Shown in pieces: positions 8,538-17,816 of a stretch of 41,465 nucleotides of DNA. Made by a program: the position numbers and the translations under genes. Source of the stretch: Clostridiaceae bacterium JG1575 (lineage in GTDB: Bacteria; Bacillota; Clostridia; Clostridiales; Clostridiaceae); the NCBI GenBank assembly GCA_002838815.1, contig LQGW01000005.1, positions 1 to 41,465 on the forward strand, given 5' to 3'. Every line of letters begins with the position of its first letter. The first letter of the stretch is position 1. The notes under the pieces were generated by a model. It was not told where the DNA came from and did no database searches. It saw nothing but the letters and a program-made list of their open reading frames with translations.

Positions 8538-8603
8538 AATCCCGCCGTCAAAACGGCATAAACGCTCCCCCCAAGGGCTCCGCCGCAAGGGGCGCTTTCT
8601 TAT

Positions 8604-8999
8604 TTATTTCCGGTTCTCCAACCATTTGTCGCGGGAGATGAAGGCCGTACTGGATGCGCCGCAAGCGGGGCACTCCGACGGAACTTCGTCTTGCACCTGC
8701 ACCAATCCGCAGGCCTTGCAACGGAACATGGTTCCAGCGTCCTTGAACTGCTCTTGGTTCTTGTCGTATTCCACAAACATGTTGGTGCCTTTGACCTGGC
8801 ATTCCGGGCAAAGCTCGGGCTTTTCGGCGGTTTCATAGATAAAGCCGCAGAAAAGGCAAAGCCATTGCTTCATTCCTTCTTCCACCTGTCCGTCCGTCTT
8901 TGCAAACACATTTTCCCCGGCGCCGCAAACAGGACAAACTTCACAGGGGGTTTCCCCTTCCATAACATACCCGCAAACTTCACATTTCCACTTTTTCAC
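8604..8999 (-). CDS. triple rubredoxin-like zinc/iron-ribbon protein
   Basis: 131 residues made of three ribbons, each CxxC-x12-CxxC: Cys6/9/22/25, Cys48/51/64/67 and Cys94/97/110/113. The spacing matches the short rubredoxin-like domains of rubrerythrins, which bind one Fe (electron transfer) or Zn with four Cys. There is no diiron four-helix domain, so it is not a rubrerythrin. The role is probably electron transfer or a metal-binding scaffold; the partner is unknown. The start is a GTG at 8999 with GGGAGG upstream. TATAAT (complement of 9035-9040) with TTAACA 18 bp upstream gives a good promoter, and a strong terminator follows. Confidence 0.82.
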   Translation of the reverse strand: MKKWKCEVCGYVMEGETPCEVCPVCGAGENVFAKTDGQVEEGMKQWLCLFCGFIYETAEKPELCPECQVKGTNMFVEYDKNQEQFKDAGTMFRCKACGLVQVQDEVPSECPACGASSTAFISRDKWLENRK

Positions 9000-9034
9000 A
9001 CTGTTTCCTCCCTAAATGACATTCTCTTAGAGAC

Positions 9035-9064
9035 ATTATAGCGCATATCCTCCCCCGTTGTTAA
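9035..9064 (-). promoter_or_regulatory. promoter of the rubredoxin-like gene
   Basis: On the minus strand TTAACA and TATAAT are separated by 18 bp and lie about 40 nt before the GTG start. Confidence 0.6.
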
Positions 9065-9186
9065 ATCATTTTCAAGGGGTTGACACCCGCTCCCCAAGGA
9101 TGTTCATTCAATTGGCAGGAAGGTCGCAAAAGAACCAAGAAAATGACAAGAAAGCACTGAGATCCCCGAAAAATTGATTTATTTCA

Positions 9187-9206
9187 ACCCCTAAGATCCT
9201 AGGGGT
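9187..9206 (-). terminator. possible terminator after the helicase-like gene
   Basis: ACCCCTA (9187-9193) pairs with TAGGGGT (9200-9206). The sequence after the stem on the minus strand is AT-rich but has no clean T-run, so this is a weak call. Confidence 0.4.
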
Positions 9207-9215
9207 CCAGCTGCC

Positions 9216-11507
9216 TTAAAGAACATTCAAGACGTCCGCTAAGGACACATCCAGCATTGACGGATCCTTGACTCCAAGAAGGGCCGAAGCGGCATTGGCT
9301 TGGATGATTTGGGGCACCTGCGGGAAGGACCAGTGATCCTCCCCCAAATGGAAGGCGACGAGGTGGCGCGAGCGCCACAAAGGACCGCAGGCTTCCCAAA
9401 AGGGCGTGCGCCCGGCCTCGGGCATCAAAAGTTGCGGCAGGGCTTCTTTTTTAGCGCCGGAGAACAAATACGGCGCATAATCCGTGGCGACATAAACGAT
9501 GGGCGTCAAGAGCGCAAAAATCCGCAAGAACGTCGGGAATATCTCCTCCAAGTCCTCATCGCGGATGCGACCTTCTAGAGCCATAGCAAAAAGCGTCAGA
9601 TCCGTCTTCATGGCCCGGGAGGATCCGATGAAGGCTTGATGAACCGCTAAAGCTTCTTCAAAAAGCTTGTGGCGCAGCTCGTTGTATTCCTCGTCCACCC
9701 AAAGGGCCTTGGGGCCTAAAAGATGCTGGTGCAGCAGGGCCGAAACATCGCTCTCTTCAGCATACGCTTCACCGTAATGCTCTCGGAAGGCAACCATATG
9801 CTGCTGAGCGGCCGCCAACTCCTCCTTCTTCCCTTGTTCTTCTTCCTTTAGCTGCTCGAGCTCTGAAGTGAGGGAATGGTATTCGCTAAGGGCCATGTTG
9901 AGGTCCCGCTGGCTTTGGGTGACCTCCTCCTCTTTCGCCTTTTGTTCCTCTTCCAAGTGCCCCAGGGCTACGACTTGAGGATCCTTCTTAAATAGGAAGC
10001 GCAGCCAACGTTTGAAGAAGGAGAGCTCTCCTAAAAGCGCCGCATGGCGGTCTTGGAGCTCGGCCACGGCCTCGCTGCGTTTTTTCACCTCGGATTCCTT
10101 ATAATCGCGGGAGGCCCCGGATGCCTCCCATTTCAGCGTCAGAGCCGCCCGTCGAAGCCCTGCCTCCTCCACCTTCTCCAAAAGCTTGGGGTACCCGAAG
10201 GTGGTCTTATAGTCGGCTAAGAGTTTTTCTCTTTTGCGCAAGACATTTTCAAAGGCACGGCGGAACTGATGCCGCGTCGCTTCCCAATCGGCGCCACTTT
10301 GGTGAATCAGCGCATCAAGCCCCGCGCCATCGGCCTTATGGACGGATCTTAGGTAGGAGACCACATCGCCGCTCCCGGCAAAGCGTTGAATGAAATACGG
10401 CGCTCCCTGGATCGTATACCAATCCTTAGGGGCATGGGTTTTGAGCACCTCCTGGGCGGCCTCGCGAAGGTCCTGCAAGAACTTGGGGTCTTTGCCCAAG
10501 ATAAAGCAGCCCGTGTCCAAAATCCGCCCATCGGGCAGATACCAAGAGGTGGAATACTCCTTGTTTCCCGTAAAGGGCACTTCCTGAAACGCATCGTCGG
10601 GCCGTGAGTAGCGTGCCATGGCCGAAGCCCGCTCAATAAGAGCAGCGCTCACCCATTCCAAGGTCAGGCGCACCGCCGCCTCTTGGGTGCGCACTGAAGG
10701 AAAATAGACAGGCCGCGACTCCTTAGCAGACAGGGCCTGATTGAGTAGGACCTGCTCACGTAAGGAAAGCGAGGCATGACCCGGCCAAAGGCTTAACGAA
10801 TTTTGCTCCGGGTGCGTCCAATGGAGAAGATGAGCTAGGGTATAGTCATTTTGATACGGCGTGGCTTGATGCAGCACTTTGGGGAGCGCCTCGGCGCAGC
10901 GATCCCAAAGATCCGTTTCCGCTGGATCCCTTAAAATAGATTCCAAGTCCATCAAATACCCATCCAGCACGTGGTGCTTGTTCTTGTCTCGCTCCTGGAT
11001 CAGCGCCGTGCACTGAGAGAAAAAGGCGGACAAATTGAGTTTATTCACCACATAATTGAATAGTTCGTTAAGCTCTCGAAATTCCAGTTTTCGATCGAAG
11101 GCTCGGAGAAATTCATCAAACTCGTCGTTGGCCCGATTGATCAAATTCAAATCCAGCTGAGCGCGAAGGTTGCCTTCCTTTAAAATCTTCGCCAAGGCAA
11201 AGAGCACCGGCGAAATAAAAAAGCTCTTTGGACTGTAATACCCTCTTTTATCCGTACGCAGGAAACAAAGATAGCACGGCGTGGACGTTTCCTCCGGCAC
11301 CTCGCCCAAGGCAAGCTCCAGCTCCTCAATTTCCGCCTTCCCGATGTATAGGTCGTACCCGGCCACGGACTCTCCGCCAAAAATGCTCTCATAAGGCACA
11401 TAGGTTCGTTCGGGACTCACCCAATGATCCCCGCGCTTTTGCGCGGGAAACTCCGGTCGATAAAGCACCAGATGATAATAGTATTCCAAGAGTTTTCTTG
11501 CTTGCAT
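9216..11507 (-). CDS. degenerate, truncated SF1 helicase-like protein
   Basis: The start at 11507 is chosen for its GGGAGAGGAAAGCG ribosome site; a longer frame reaches 11588. The 763-residue protein follows the order of large DNA2/NAM7-type (SF1) helicases by remembered family pattern. LSLWPGHASLSLREQVLLNQAL (238-259) aligns to the block before the P-loop, IERASAMARYSRPDDAF (291-307) to the block after it, and LLMPEAGR...ACGPLWRSRHLVAFH (693-720) to the Walker B region. The P-loop itself is lost (260-272 reads SAKESRPVYFPSV) and the Walker B acid is Pro697. A coiled coil of about 120 residues (465-580) lies between. The protein stops about 45 residues after Walker B, so the second RecA-like half is missing. 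Probably not an ATPase; role unknown. Confidence 0.6.
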   Translation of the reverse strand: MQARKLLEYYYHLVLYRPEFPAQKRGDHWVSPERTYVPYESIFGGESVAGYDLYIGKAEIEELELALGEVPEETSTPCYLCFLRTDKRGYYSPKSFFISPVLFALAKILKEGNLRAQLDLNLINRANDEFDEFLRAFDRKLEFRELNELFNYVVNKLNLSAFFSQCTALIQERDKNKHHVLDGYLMDLESILRDPAETDLWDRCAEALPKVLHQATPYQNDYTLAHLLHWTHPEQNSLSLWPGHASLSLREQVLLNQALSAKESRPVYFPSVRTQEAAVRLTLEWVSAALIERASAMARYSRPDDAFQEVPFTGNKEYSTSWYLPDGRILDTGCFILGKDPKFLQDLREAAQEVLKTHAPKDWYTIQGAPYFIQRFAGSGDVVSYLRSVHKADGAGLDALIHQSGADWEATRHQFRRAFENVLRKREKLLADYKTTFGYPKLLEKVEEAGLRRAALTLKWEASGASRDYKESEVKKRSEAVAELQDRHAALLGELSFFKRWLRFLFKKDPQVVALGHLEEEQKAKEEEVTQSQRDLNMALSEYHSLTSELEQLKEEEQGKKEELAAAQQHMVAFREHYGEAYAEESDVSALLHQHLLGPKALWVDEEYNELRHKLFEEALAVHQAFIGSSRAMKTDLTLFAMALEGRIRDEDLEEIFPTFLRIFALLTPIVYVATDYAPYLFSGAKKEALPQLLMPEAGRTPFWEACGPLWRSRHLVAFHLGEDHWSFPQVPQIIQANAASALLGVKDPSMLDVSLADVLNVL

Positions 11508-11558
11508 CGCTTTCCTCTCCCTTATTCCGCGTGGATTGCATCGTTCCATTCTTTTTAG

Positions 11559-11588
11559 ATTATACCCCCAAACTCGCCCATCGGTCAC
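11559..11588 (-). promoter_or_regulatory. promoter candidate for the helicase-like gene
   Basis: Minus-strand TATAAT (complement of 11559-11564) has a weak GTGACC 18 bp upstream and lies about 50 nt before the chosen start. The rest of 11508-11771, between the divergent genes, shows nothing else. Confidence 0.45.
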
Positions 11589-11771
11589 CCAAGCACCTGG
11601 GAAACTGAGGAAACGACGTGGGACCTGAGGACCGGAGGCCTCCTAAGATGTAAACAAAAAGTGAATATATGAATCTGAAATACGAATGCCATGGAAAATG
11701 CCATTAAAATAAGGAAACAAAGACTCAAATGGGGCTTGTGTCCTCAAATCCTAAGGAAAGCAGGGGATCCT

Positions 11772-12422
11772 ATGCAAAAAATCAAACTGATCAACATCAT
11801 CAAGGACGTCATCTTTGTAGTGGAAATGATCCTGGCGGTCTTGATCCTACTGGGGGTTGCAGCCGGGCTCATTTCAACGCTCGTGCAGATTCCCGACATT
11901 CTTTCCTCTCAAAGAAATGACTTTTACACCAGTTTTAAAATCTTTTTGGGCAACGCTCTGCTCCTCATTGTAGGCGTCGAGCTCATCCGCATGCTCATCA
12001 CCCACACGACCCGGGCAACTTTGGAGCTCATTGTTTTCGTCATTGCACGAAAGCTTCTCATCTACACCGACTCCATGGTGGACATTTTCTTAGGCACCGT
12101 GGCGTTGGCCATCGCCTTTGCCACCATCCGATTCCTCTTGCCCAAACCCGCCACCTCTTCCCCCTCCATGCCCGGCCGCGTCCCCTTAAAGGAGCTGCAA
12201 AACCGGGTGGGCTTTGAGATCCCCGCCGATGAAGAGATGACCTTGGACAAATTCATCCGGCGCATCCGCAGAACCTCCGGATTGCCCAAAGCGGGAGAAG
12301 AAATTCATGCCGGCCCCATAACCCTCACCATTGAAGAGGTCAACGAGGATGGGACCATCGGGAGCGCTTCGGTGAAAGAGGCCAATTTTGTCAGCCATGA
12401 AGAGGACAAAAACCCTTCCTAA
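11772..12422 (+). CDS. PsiE-like membrane protein with C-terminal CorC-like domain
   Basis: The start at 11772 has AGGGG 7 nt upstream; a longer frame from 11691 lacks a site. The 216-residue product has four membrane helices (about 13-38, 55-76, 84-98 and 103-123), with the VEMILAVLILLGV and VGVELIRMLITH motifs typical of phosphate-starvation-inducible PsiE family proteins. After a Pro/Ser linker, residues 140-205 resemble the small transporter-associated (CorC_HlyC) domain: LDKFIRRIRR, then LPKAGEEIHAGPITLTIEEVN. PsiE function is unknown and the C-terminal match is an inference from pattern. Confidence 0.65.
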   Translation: MQKIKLINIIKDVIFVVEMILAVLILLGVAAGLISTLVQIPDILSSQRNDFYTSFKIFLGNALLLIVGVELIRMLITHTTRATLELIVFVIARKLLIYTDSMVDIFLGTVALAIAFATIRFLLPKPATSSPSMPGRVPLKELQNRVGFEIPADEEMTLDKFIRRIRRTSGLPKAGEEIHAGPITLTIEEVNEDGTIGSASVKEANFVSHEEDKNPS

Positions 12423-12456
12423 GAAATAACGCCTTGCCCGCCAAGGCGCGCCAAAA

Positions 12457-12512
12457 GCAAACGCCCTTGACGCTGGATCCCTATTGGGATTCTTCGCCAA
12501 GGGCGTTTGCTT
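12457..12512. terminator. bidirectional terminator
   Basis: GCAAACGCCCTT (12457-12468) pairs with AAGGGCGTTTGC (12499-12510) around a 30-base loop. Short T-runs lie on both outer sides. It separates the converging PsiE-like and MATE genes. Confidence 0.75.
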
Positions 12513-12548
12513 TGGAGGACCCGCTGGAGGCCAAAGGGCTGTGCCCCT

Positions 12549-13919
12549 TCAGCGAATGCGCACAAGCTTCCACTTTCCGCTTTGGAACCTCCCTTGCACA
12601 AAGGCCCAGCGAATGAATTGGTCGATGAAGACGGCCACCCAGGCTCCGAAAAGGCCCAGAGCAAAGCCATGGACCAAAATAGAAGCCAGGCTAAGGCGAA
12701 TGATGAGAACGCCCACCACGGTGGCAATGAGGGGCCAAAGAGTATCCCCCGCGCCCCGCAACGCCCCTGAGAGGATCAATTGGGAGCTTTGGAAGGGCTG
12801 GACCAGAGCGATGACCTTCAATGCCACGGCTGCATTGCGAATGATCCCCTCATCAGGGGTATAAAGACGCACTAAATCGGCTCCGAAGAAAAAGAAGAGA
12901 ACGGCAATCCCCGAGGAGATGATGGAGCCGATGCGCCGGGCGCTTTTGGCGTGCAGCTGCGCTTCCTTAGGATTGCCCTCACCAAGGGACTGACCCACGA
13001 GCGTGGACGCCGCAATGCCAAAAGCCTGCCCGGGCGTAAAGGAAAGGCCAAGGATGCTCAAGGCGATCTGATGCGCAGCATACACCAAGGTGCCCAAGGA
13101 GGCAACGATCCGGACGAAAAAGAAGATCCCTAGGCGCAAAGCCAACTGCTCCAAGGATGCGGGAAGGCCGATGCGCAAAAGATTTTTCACCGTCACGTAG
13201 CTAAAGGAAAATTTATTTTTGATGGTTACGGGACTCCTGGCGCTGAGCAGGTGCCGATAAATCAAGAAAAAGGCCAAAAGCTGCGATGCGGCGCTGGAGA
13301 TTCCAGCCCCCACAACGCCCAGCGCGGGGAGGCCGAAGAGGCCATAGATCAGCACCGCGTTACCGATGACGTTGATCCCGTTGCAAAAAAGATTGACCTT
13401 CATGGGCACCTTAGTCTCCCCCACGCCGCGCATGGCGGAGGCAGCGCACATGGTCAACCCCTGAAACAAAAAGCCCACGTGCATGATGCGAAAATAGGTG
13501 CTTCCCACCAAAATGACGTCCTCTTGGGCCCCGAGAAACCGCATGATGGGTTCCGCGAAGATCATGGCAAAGGCAAACAGCGGCAATAGGATCAGCACTA
13601 CGGAAAGCAGTACCACATGGTGGAACACCGAACCGAGGCGATTCAACCGCCCCATGCCAAAGTAGCGCGCAATAATGGCCGTGCCGCCCACGTTGAAGGA
13701 TTGAACAAGGGAGAGCCCGATGAATAAGGGCTGATTGGTGATGCCCACGGATGCGATGGATGCAGCGGAGAGAGACACCGGGCGGATGTTGCCCAGCATG
13801 ATCATATCCACCATGACAAAAAGTGAGGACAGCAAAAGCTCCAACAGCACGGGCCAGGCAATGGCCATGACCCGGGGTTCTATAGTCCAACGAGCCAGCA
13901 GAGTGCGTTTTTTTTCCAT
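12549..13919 (-). CDS. MATE-family multidrug/cation exporter
   Basis: 456 residues with about twelve membrane helices. The N-terminal IAWPVLLELLLSSLFVMVDMIMLG block is typical of MATE transporters, which export drugs or metabolites in exchange for Na+ or H+. Two homologous six-helix halves can be recognised, the second starting near residue 240 (LLRIGLPASLEQLALRLGIFFFVRI). The length matches the NorM/DinF group. GGAGGTGAATCGCAA lies before the ATG. Substrate cannot be predicted; it stands alone. Confidence 0.9.
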   Translation of the reverse strand: MEKKRTLLARWTIEPRVMAIAWPVLLELLLSSLFVMVDMIMLGNIRPVSLSAASIASVGITNQPLFIGLSLVQSFNVGGTAIIARYFGMGRLNRLGSVFHHVVLLSVVLILLPLFAFAMIFAEPIMRFLGAQEDVILVGSTYFRIMHVGFLFQGLTMCAASAMRGVGETKVPMKVNLFCNGINVIGNAVLIYGLFGLPALGVVGAGISSAASQLLAFFLIYRHLLSARSPVTIKNKFSFSYVTVKNLLRIGLPASLEQLALRLGIFFFVRIVASLGTLVYAAHQIALSILGLSFTPGQAFGIAASTLVGQSLGEGNPKEAQLHAKSARRIGSIISSGIAVLFFFFGADLVRLYTPDEGIIRNAAVALKVIALVQPFQSSQLILSGALRGAGDTLWPLIATVVGVLIIRLSLASILVHGFALGLFGAWVAVFIDQFIRWAFVQGRFQSGKWKLVRIR

Positions 13920-14155
13920 TTGCGATTCACCTCCAAAAACCTGGTCCCCTCCCTTTTATGAAGCGGACCCAATGAACCCTAAGTCTAGCACAATCTTTCC
14001 GTTGCGAGGACTCTGTGGCCCCCCCTCCACAACAGATTGGCAAAAACCCACTATAGAATTCACCGCTCTTTTGCCTCTTTCCCCTTCGTGCTATGATAAA
14101 AAAGCGGCCAAAAGGTCCAATACCTTCCGTCCCATCCCCACTCTAGGAGGTTCGT

Positions 14156-14251
14156 ATGAATAGAAATCAGAAAAAACGCATCGGCACCTATGTCTTGCTG
14201 GCCTTGCTCATCGCCTCGCTCTTATTGAGCTTCTTGCCGGTCTTCTTTTAA
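14156..14251 (+). CDS. 31-residue single-pass membrane peptide
   Basis: A short frame with a perfect AGGAGG 6 nt before the ATG. The product begins MNRNQKKRIGTYVLL, continues as one hydrophobic helix and ends SFLPVFF. The basic N-terminus and single helix predict an inner-leaflet-anchored peptide. An upstream TATGAT-like -10 (near 14092) and a strong terminator just downstream (14333-14360) make it a self-contained transcription unit. No family recognised; it resembles the many unannotated small membrane proteins of Firmicutes. Confidence 0.65.
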   Translation: MNRNQKKRIGTYVLLALLIASLLLSFLPVFF

Positions 14252-14332
14252 AGACCCTGTAAACGCCCCGCATACCCCATGAGTCAACGTAGAACAAGGC
14301 TCCCCAGCCAAGACACTAAGGAGCCAAGATTT

Positions 14333-14360
14333 GCCCAACGCCGTTGGGCTTTATTTTTTT
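14333..14360 (+). terminator. terminator of the small membrane peptide gene
   Basis: GCCCAAC and GTTGGGC pair across a three-base loop, followed on the plus strand by TTTATTTTTTT. It abuts the 3' end of the converging thioredoxin-fold gene. Confidence 0.85.
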
Positions 14361-14773
14361 CAGGGACAATCGTCAGCAACCGGCGATCCTTGAGGGGCCA
14401 AGTCGCGAACCTCTTGAGGGATCATCGTGCCCGCTTCGGTGGTATCCGCAGAGCTTGTCTGAGTGTCTTCCGTTTCATAGCGATGGTTCCCCGATGCTTT
14501 ATTGGGCACCTTTGGATCCAGGGCCGCCTCTAAGACCTCCCGCAGGGCCGCCTCTGAAGGAACACCTTCATGGAGCTTCTCCTCGCCGATCCAAAAGTTA
14601 GGCACCAGGCGATAGGAATAGTGGTGCGCCTGCTGGGGGGATTCCTCCTCATCAATGATGCGTAGGGGGATGTCTCGATAGGCTTTATTTTTTTGCCTCA
14701 GTACGGCAAGAATGCTGTCCGCCTGCTTGCAATACGGACACCAAGATGTTTTGATGTAGGTTATTTCTTTCAT
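14360..14773 (-). CDS. glutaredoxin/thioredoxin-fold protein with disordered tail
   Basis: The start at 14773 is supported by GAGGTGAAGCT; a longer frame starts at 14809. Of the 137 residues, the first 78 form a glutaredoxin-like fold with redox motif Cys12-Pro-Tyr-Cys15 and the cis-proline loop VPNFWIG. Residues about 79-137 are hydrophilic and rich in Thr, Ser, Glu and Pro, without obvious structure. Probable cytosolic thiol-disulfide oxidoreductase. The tail is not usual for glutaredoxins and its role is unknown. It lies directly downstream of the YyaL-like gene, which also has a thioredoxin domain, on the same strand. Confidence 0.8.
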   Translation of the reverse strand: MKEITYIKTSWCPYCKQADSILAVLRQKNKAYRDIPLRIIDEEESPQQAHHYSYRLVPNFWIGEEKLHEGVPSEAALREVLEAALDPKVPNKASGNHRYETEDTQTSSADTTEAGTMIPQEVRDLAPQGSPVADDCP

Positions 14774-14835
14774 AGCTTCACCTCTTTCCTCCTTAGTGTA
14801 GCCAGACAAGGGGCGATAAACGAGCCCCCGCTTTT

Positions 14836-16914
14836 TTATTCAAGAATCTTTCTTGATTTGGACAAATTTTCCGTACGAGAAGGCCCCCCTTCAAGACAGA
14901 GCGATCGAAGCGTCGCTTCGATCGCTTCGGGGTCTGCCAGGGGCCTCTCACAAGTCCCCTCCCGGCAGATCTGCAGAGTCCACCCCCTTGGGTTTGCGTC
15001 GCCATCTCCAAGAGAAAGGGGGGGCAGATCCGCCAAGGAGGCCTCATCCACGAGCACCGAAACTCGCCTCGAGCGAAAATCCAATAGGCGTTTGAAGGCC
15101 GGTGGGAACGGGCGCCCCGTAGGCCCGTGGAAAACCAAGCGCAGGGGATTTTTTTCTTTTGCGGCCAAGACATCGCCCAAGGCCAAGGAACCCAAAGGCT
15201 GCTCCAGAAGCTGACTGGAAAAGCGGGTGAATAGATCGTCCAGCGCAGTGCGGTAGCGTTCCACCCCCGTCAACGCATAAATCTTTTGCAAGGCTTTGGC
15301 GGCGAGCGCATTGGCGCTGGGTAAGGCCCCATCGTACACGTCAAAGGTCGGCATCAAAAGACCGCTAGTCGAGTCCCCAAGCATGAAGCCGCCGGTCGGA
15401 TCGCCATAGCGCCTCATGAGATCCTCCATGCGCTCCATGGCCCGCCGAAGAGCCCGAGGTTCCAAGACGGCCTCGTATAAAGCAATCTCGCCAAGGCACA
15501 GGGCGGCGTCATCGCTCAAAACTCGTAAGGGGGATGAGCGATCCTGGCTCGTTCGAGCTGGGAAGGGTCCTGGCATAAAGCGTTGCCAAAGGACCTGCTC
15601 CATGCGCTCGGCCCGCTGCAGCAGTTGGGTATCTTGAAATAGGCGCCCCGCATCGCAAAGTGCCGACAACAAAATGCCGTTCCAGGCGGGCAGAATTTTT
15701 TCATCCCGATGCGGGCGCTCCCGCCCATCCCAAGCCCGCTTTAAGGCAGCCAGGGCTTTTTTCGTGCGCTCTTTCAAGGGGTCCTCGAGGCTTCGGGGAT
15801 CGTCCAGTCGATGCAGGAGGCATCGCTCATCTTCTGAGCGACAGGCGCCCATACCAAAGCCTGCCATGAATTCTTTTGCGAAGGGCCCCAAAAGATCCTG
15901 GACCTCCTTAGGGGACCATTGATAATACAGCCCCTCCTGCCCCTTGGCATCCGCATCCAAGGCCGCATAAAAGAGCCCCTCCTTGGACTGCATCTCCTGG
16001 AAGAGCCACTGAAGCACCCGCCGCGCCTCCCGCTCATAAAAGGGATTTCCGGTGGCCCGAAAAAGCCAAACCAAAAGCTCCAAAAAGGAGGCATTGTCCG
16101 AGAGCATTTTTTCAAAATGCGGAACCTGCCAGCGTTCATCCACACTGTAGCGCGAAATCCCGCCGCCTAGGTGATCGTTGATCCCGCCCCGCAAAATCCC
16201 CATGACCATCTGTTGCGCGAGGCGCAAGGCTTCCTCATCCCCATCTTCTAACCCAAGATGCGTCCAAAAAAGACCCAGATGCGGCATGGGAAACTTGGGG
16301 GCTCCGGCCAATCCGCCATAAAGGGGATCGGCCGCGGCCTGCGCAGCCCGGCGCATGTTCTCGAGGATTTTGCCAGATGGCGCTTTGGGGTTCCCAGGCC
16401 AGCGGTTTTGCCACTCTCGCATGGACTGCGTATAATTATCGGCGGATTCTTGCACCCGCTGCCGCTCTTTTTGCCAAAGCTGCACCAAGGCCTTGAGCAC
16501 CTCTAGGAAGCCCGGGGCGCCATAGGCGGCCTTGGGTGGCAGGTAGGTCGCCGCCCAGATGGGCTCCCCCCGTGGGGTTAAAAAGACCGACATGGGCCAG
16601 CCCCCCTGACCGGTCATTTGCTGAGTGAATTCCATGTAGAGGTGATCCACATCAGGCCGCTCTTCACGATCCACTTTGATGGCGATAAAATGCTCGTTCA
16701 AGAATGCCGCCACCGCTTCGTCTTCAAAGCTCTCCCGGGCCATGACGTGGCACCAATGACAGGTGGAGTACCCCACGGAGAGAAAAATCATCTTATCTTC
16801 CTGTTTCGCTCGCTCCAGGGCCTCCGCTCCCCAAGGATACCAATCCACAGGGTTCTCGGCATGCTGAAGCAAATAGGGACTCGTTTCCTTCTTCAATCGG
16901 TTGGTTGGGCTCAT
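14836..16914 (-). CDS. YyaL/SSP411-family thioredoxin domain protein
   Basis: The start at 16914 has GGAGGAGGCC upstream. The 692-residue product begins with the conserved [24 protein letters not shown] block, followed by a thioredoxin-like domain with Cys52-His-Trp-Cys55 ([13 protein letters not shown]) and [11 protein letters not shown]. The rest is an (alpha/alpha)6-barrel glycosidase-like region, including the family block [10 protein letters not shown]...[25 protein letters not shown]. The family (DUF255) is widespread from bacteria to animals and its reaction is not established. Length is normal. Confidence 0.9.
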   Translation of the reverse strand: MSPTNRLKKETSPYLLQHAENPVDWYPWGAEALERAKQEDKMIFLSVGYSTCHWCHVMARESFEDEAVAAFLNEHFIAIKVDREERPDVDHLYMEFTQQMTGQGGWPMSVFLTPRGEPIWAATYLPPKAAYGAPGFLEVLKALVQLWQKERQRVQESADNYTQSMREWQNRWPGNPKAPSGKILENMRRAAQAAADPLYGGLAGAPKFPMPHLGLFWTHLGLEDGDEEALRLAQQMVMGILRGGINDHLGGGISRYSVDERWQVPHFEKMLSDNASFLELLVWLFRATGNPFYEREARRVLQWLFQEMQSKEGLFYAALDADAKGQEGLYYQWSPKEVQDLLGPFAKEFMAGFGMGACRSEDERCLLHRLDDPRSLEDPLKERTKKALAALKRAWDGRERPHRDEKILPAWNGILLSALCDAGRLFQDTQLLQRAERMEQVLWQRFMPGPFPARTSQDRSSPLRVLSDDAALCLGEIALYEAVLEPRALRRAMERMEDLMRRYGDPTGGFMLGDSTSGLLMPTFDVYDGALPSANALAAKALQKIYALTGVERYRTALDDLFTRFSSQLLEQPLGSLALGDVLAAKEKNPLRLVFHGPTGRPFPPAFKRLLDFRSRRVSVLVDEASLADLPPLSLGDGDANPRGWTLQICREGTCERPLADPEAIEATLRSLCLEGGPSRTENLSKSRKILE

Positions 16915-16962
16915 GGCCTCCTCCTTTTTTTCATCGTCGCTTGGGCCATGCGCCCTGCTCAC

Positions 16963-17772
16963 TCAAGACACCTCAAGGCATACCAAGGCGGCCTCCAGTT
17001 CTTGGCGCACCGCCCTACAGCTCCAATCCGCTGGAGTCCCAAGGCAAGGGCAGATCACCTCCACCCCTTCGACCCTTCGGTGAATTCGCTGGTGGATGTG
17101 ACCGCAAATCAGCGTCGGTTGATTTTGCCGTTGGGCCAGTGCCCCTAAGGACCGGCTGCCGGTGAAGGCCCAAAAAAAGGAACGGTTGTCGTAAGGCAGC
17201 TCGTCGATGAGTGCGGCATGCCCCACCATGTGGGACACCAAAAGCACCCGCTGGGTCGAAAGAGACGCCAACCGTTTCTCCATGGTCTCAATAAACCAGC
17301 GGCACACCGTTTCATCCTTCTCCCCCCAGTGGACGAAGCGCACGTCCTGCCAGGTGATCGCCCCGAGGCTCATGCGCCGAAACGCCTCCGGCGTATATTT
17401 GGTGGCGTCCCCCAAGGAATAGTCGTACCAAAAGGTATCCCCCAGTAGGACCGTATCGCCCGGCAAGCGCACCACGCGACGCTGCAAGCTTTGGGGATGA
17501 GCCGCCATACGCCCGTAGAGCGTCAAAGCGTCCGGGGTGTCTGCTCCCCGCTGATAGTATTCATGGTTGCCCGGGACAAAGTACACCGGACGGCCCCAAA
17601 GGGCCTCCAGCGCTTCGACGAAGTCCAAGCTGGTTTTCCAATGCGAACTGATGTCCCCCGCGATGACAAGAGCCCCCGCCTCCTTTTCCCGAAGAAGGCC
17701 AAGGAGCGTCCCCGCCACGTCATAGGCGGCATTTGTATCGATGTGCAAATCACTGATCAGGGCGAGCTTCAT
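16963..17772 (-). CDS. calcineurin-like metallophosphoesterase
   Basis: The start at 17772 has AAGGAGGTGCCGGC upstream, whereas the longer in-frame extension lacks a site and overlaps the queT leader. The 269-residue protein carries the full binuclear-metal motif set: SDLHID (Asp8, His10), AGDISSH (Asp40), PGNHEYY (Asn69, His70), VSHMVGH and CGHIHQRIH. This arrangement hydrolyses phosphomonoesters or diesters; the substrate is not predictable. It ends 48 nt before the YyaL-like gene, so the two may share a transcript. Confidence 0.88.
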   Translation of the reverse strand: MKLALISDLHIDTNAAYDVAGTLLGLLREKEAGALVIAGDISSHWKTSLDFVEALEALWGRPVYFVPGNHEYYQRGADTPDALTLYGRMAAHPQSLQRRVVRLPGDTVLLGDTFWYDYSLGDATKYTPEAFRRMSLGAITWQDVRFVHWGEKDETVCRWFIETMEKRLASLSTQRVLLVSHMVGHAALIDELPYDNRSFFWAFTGSRSLGALAQRQNQPTLICGHIHQRIHRRVEGVEVICPCLGTPADWSCRAVRQELEAALVCLEVS

Positions 17773-17816
17773 GCCGGCACCTCCTTTTTTGTTTCCTTCC
17801 TTTTTCTTTAGCTGGG

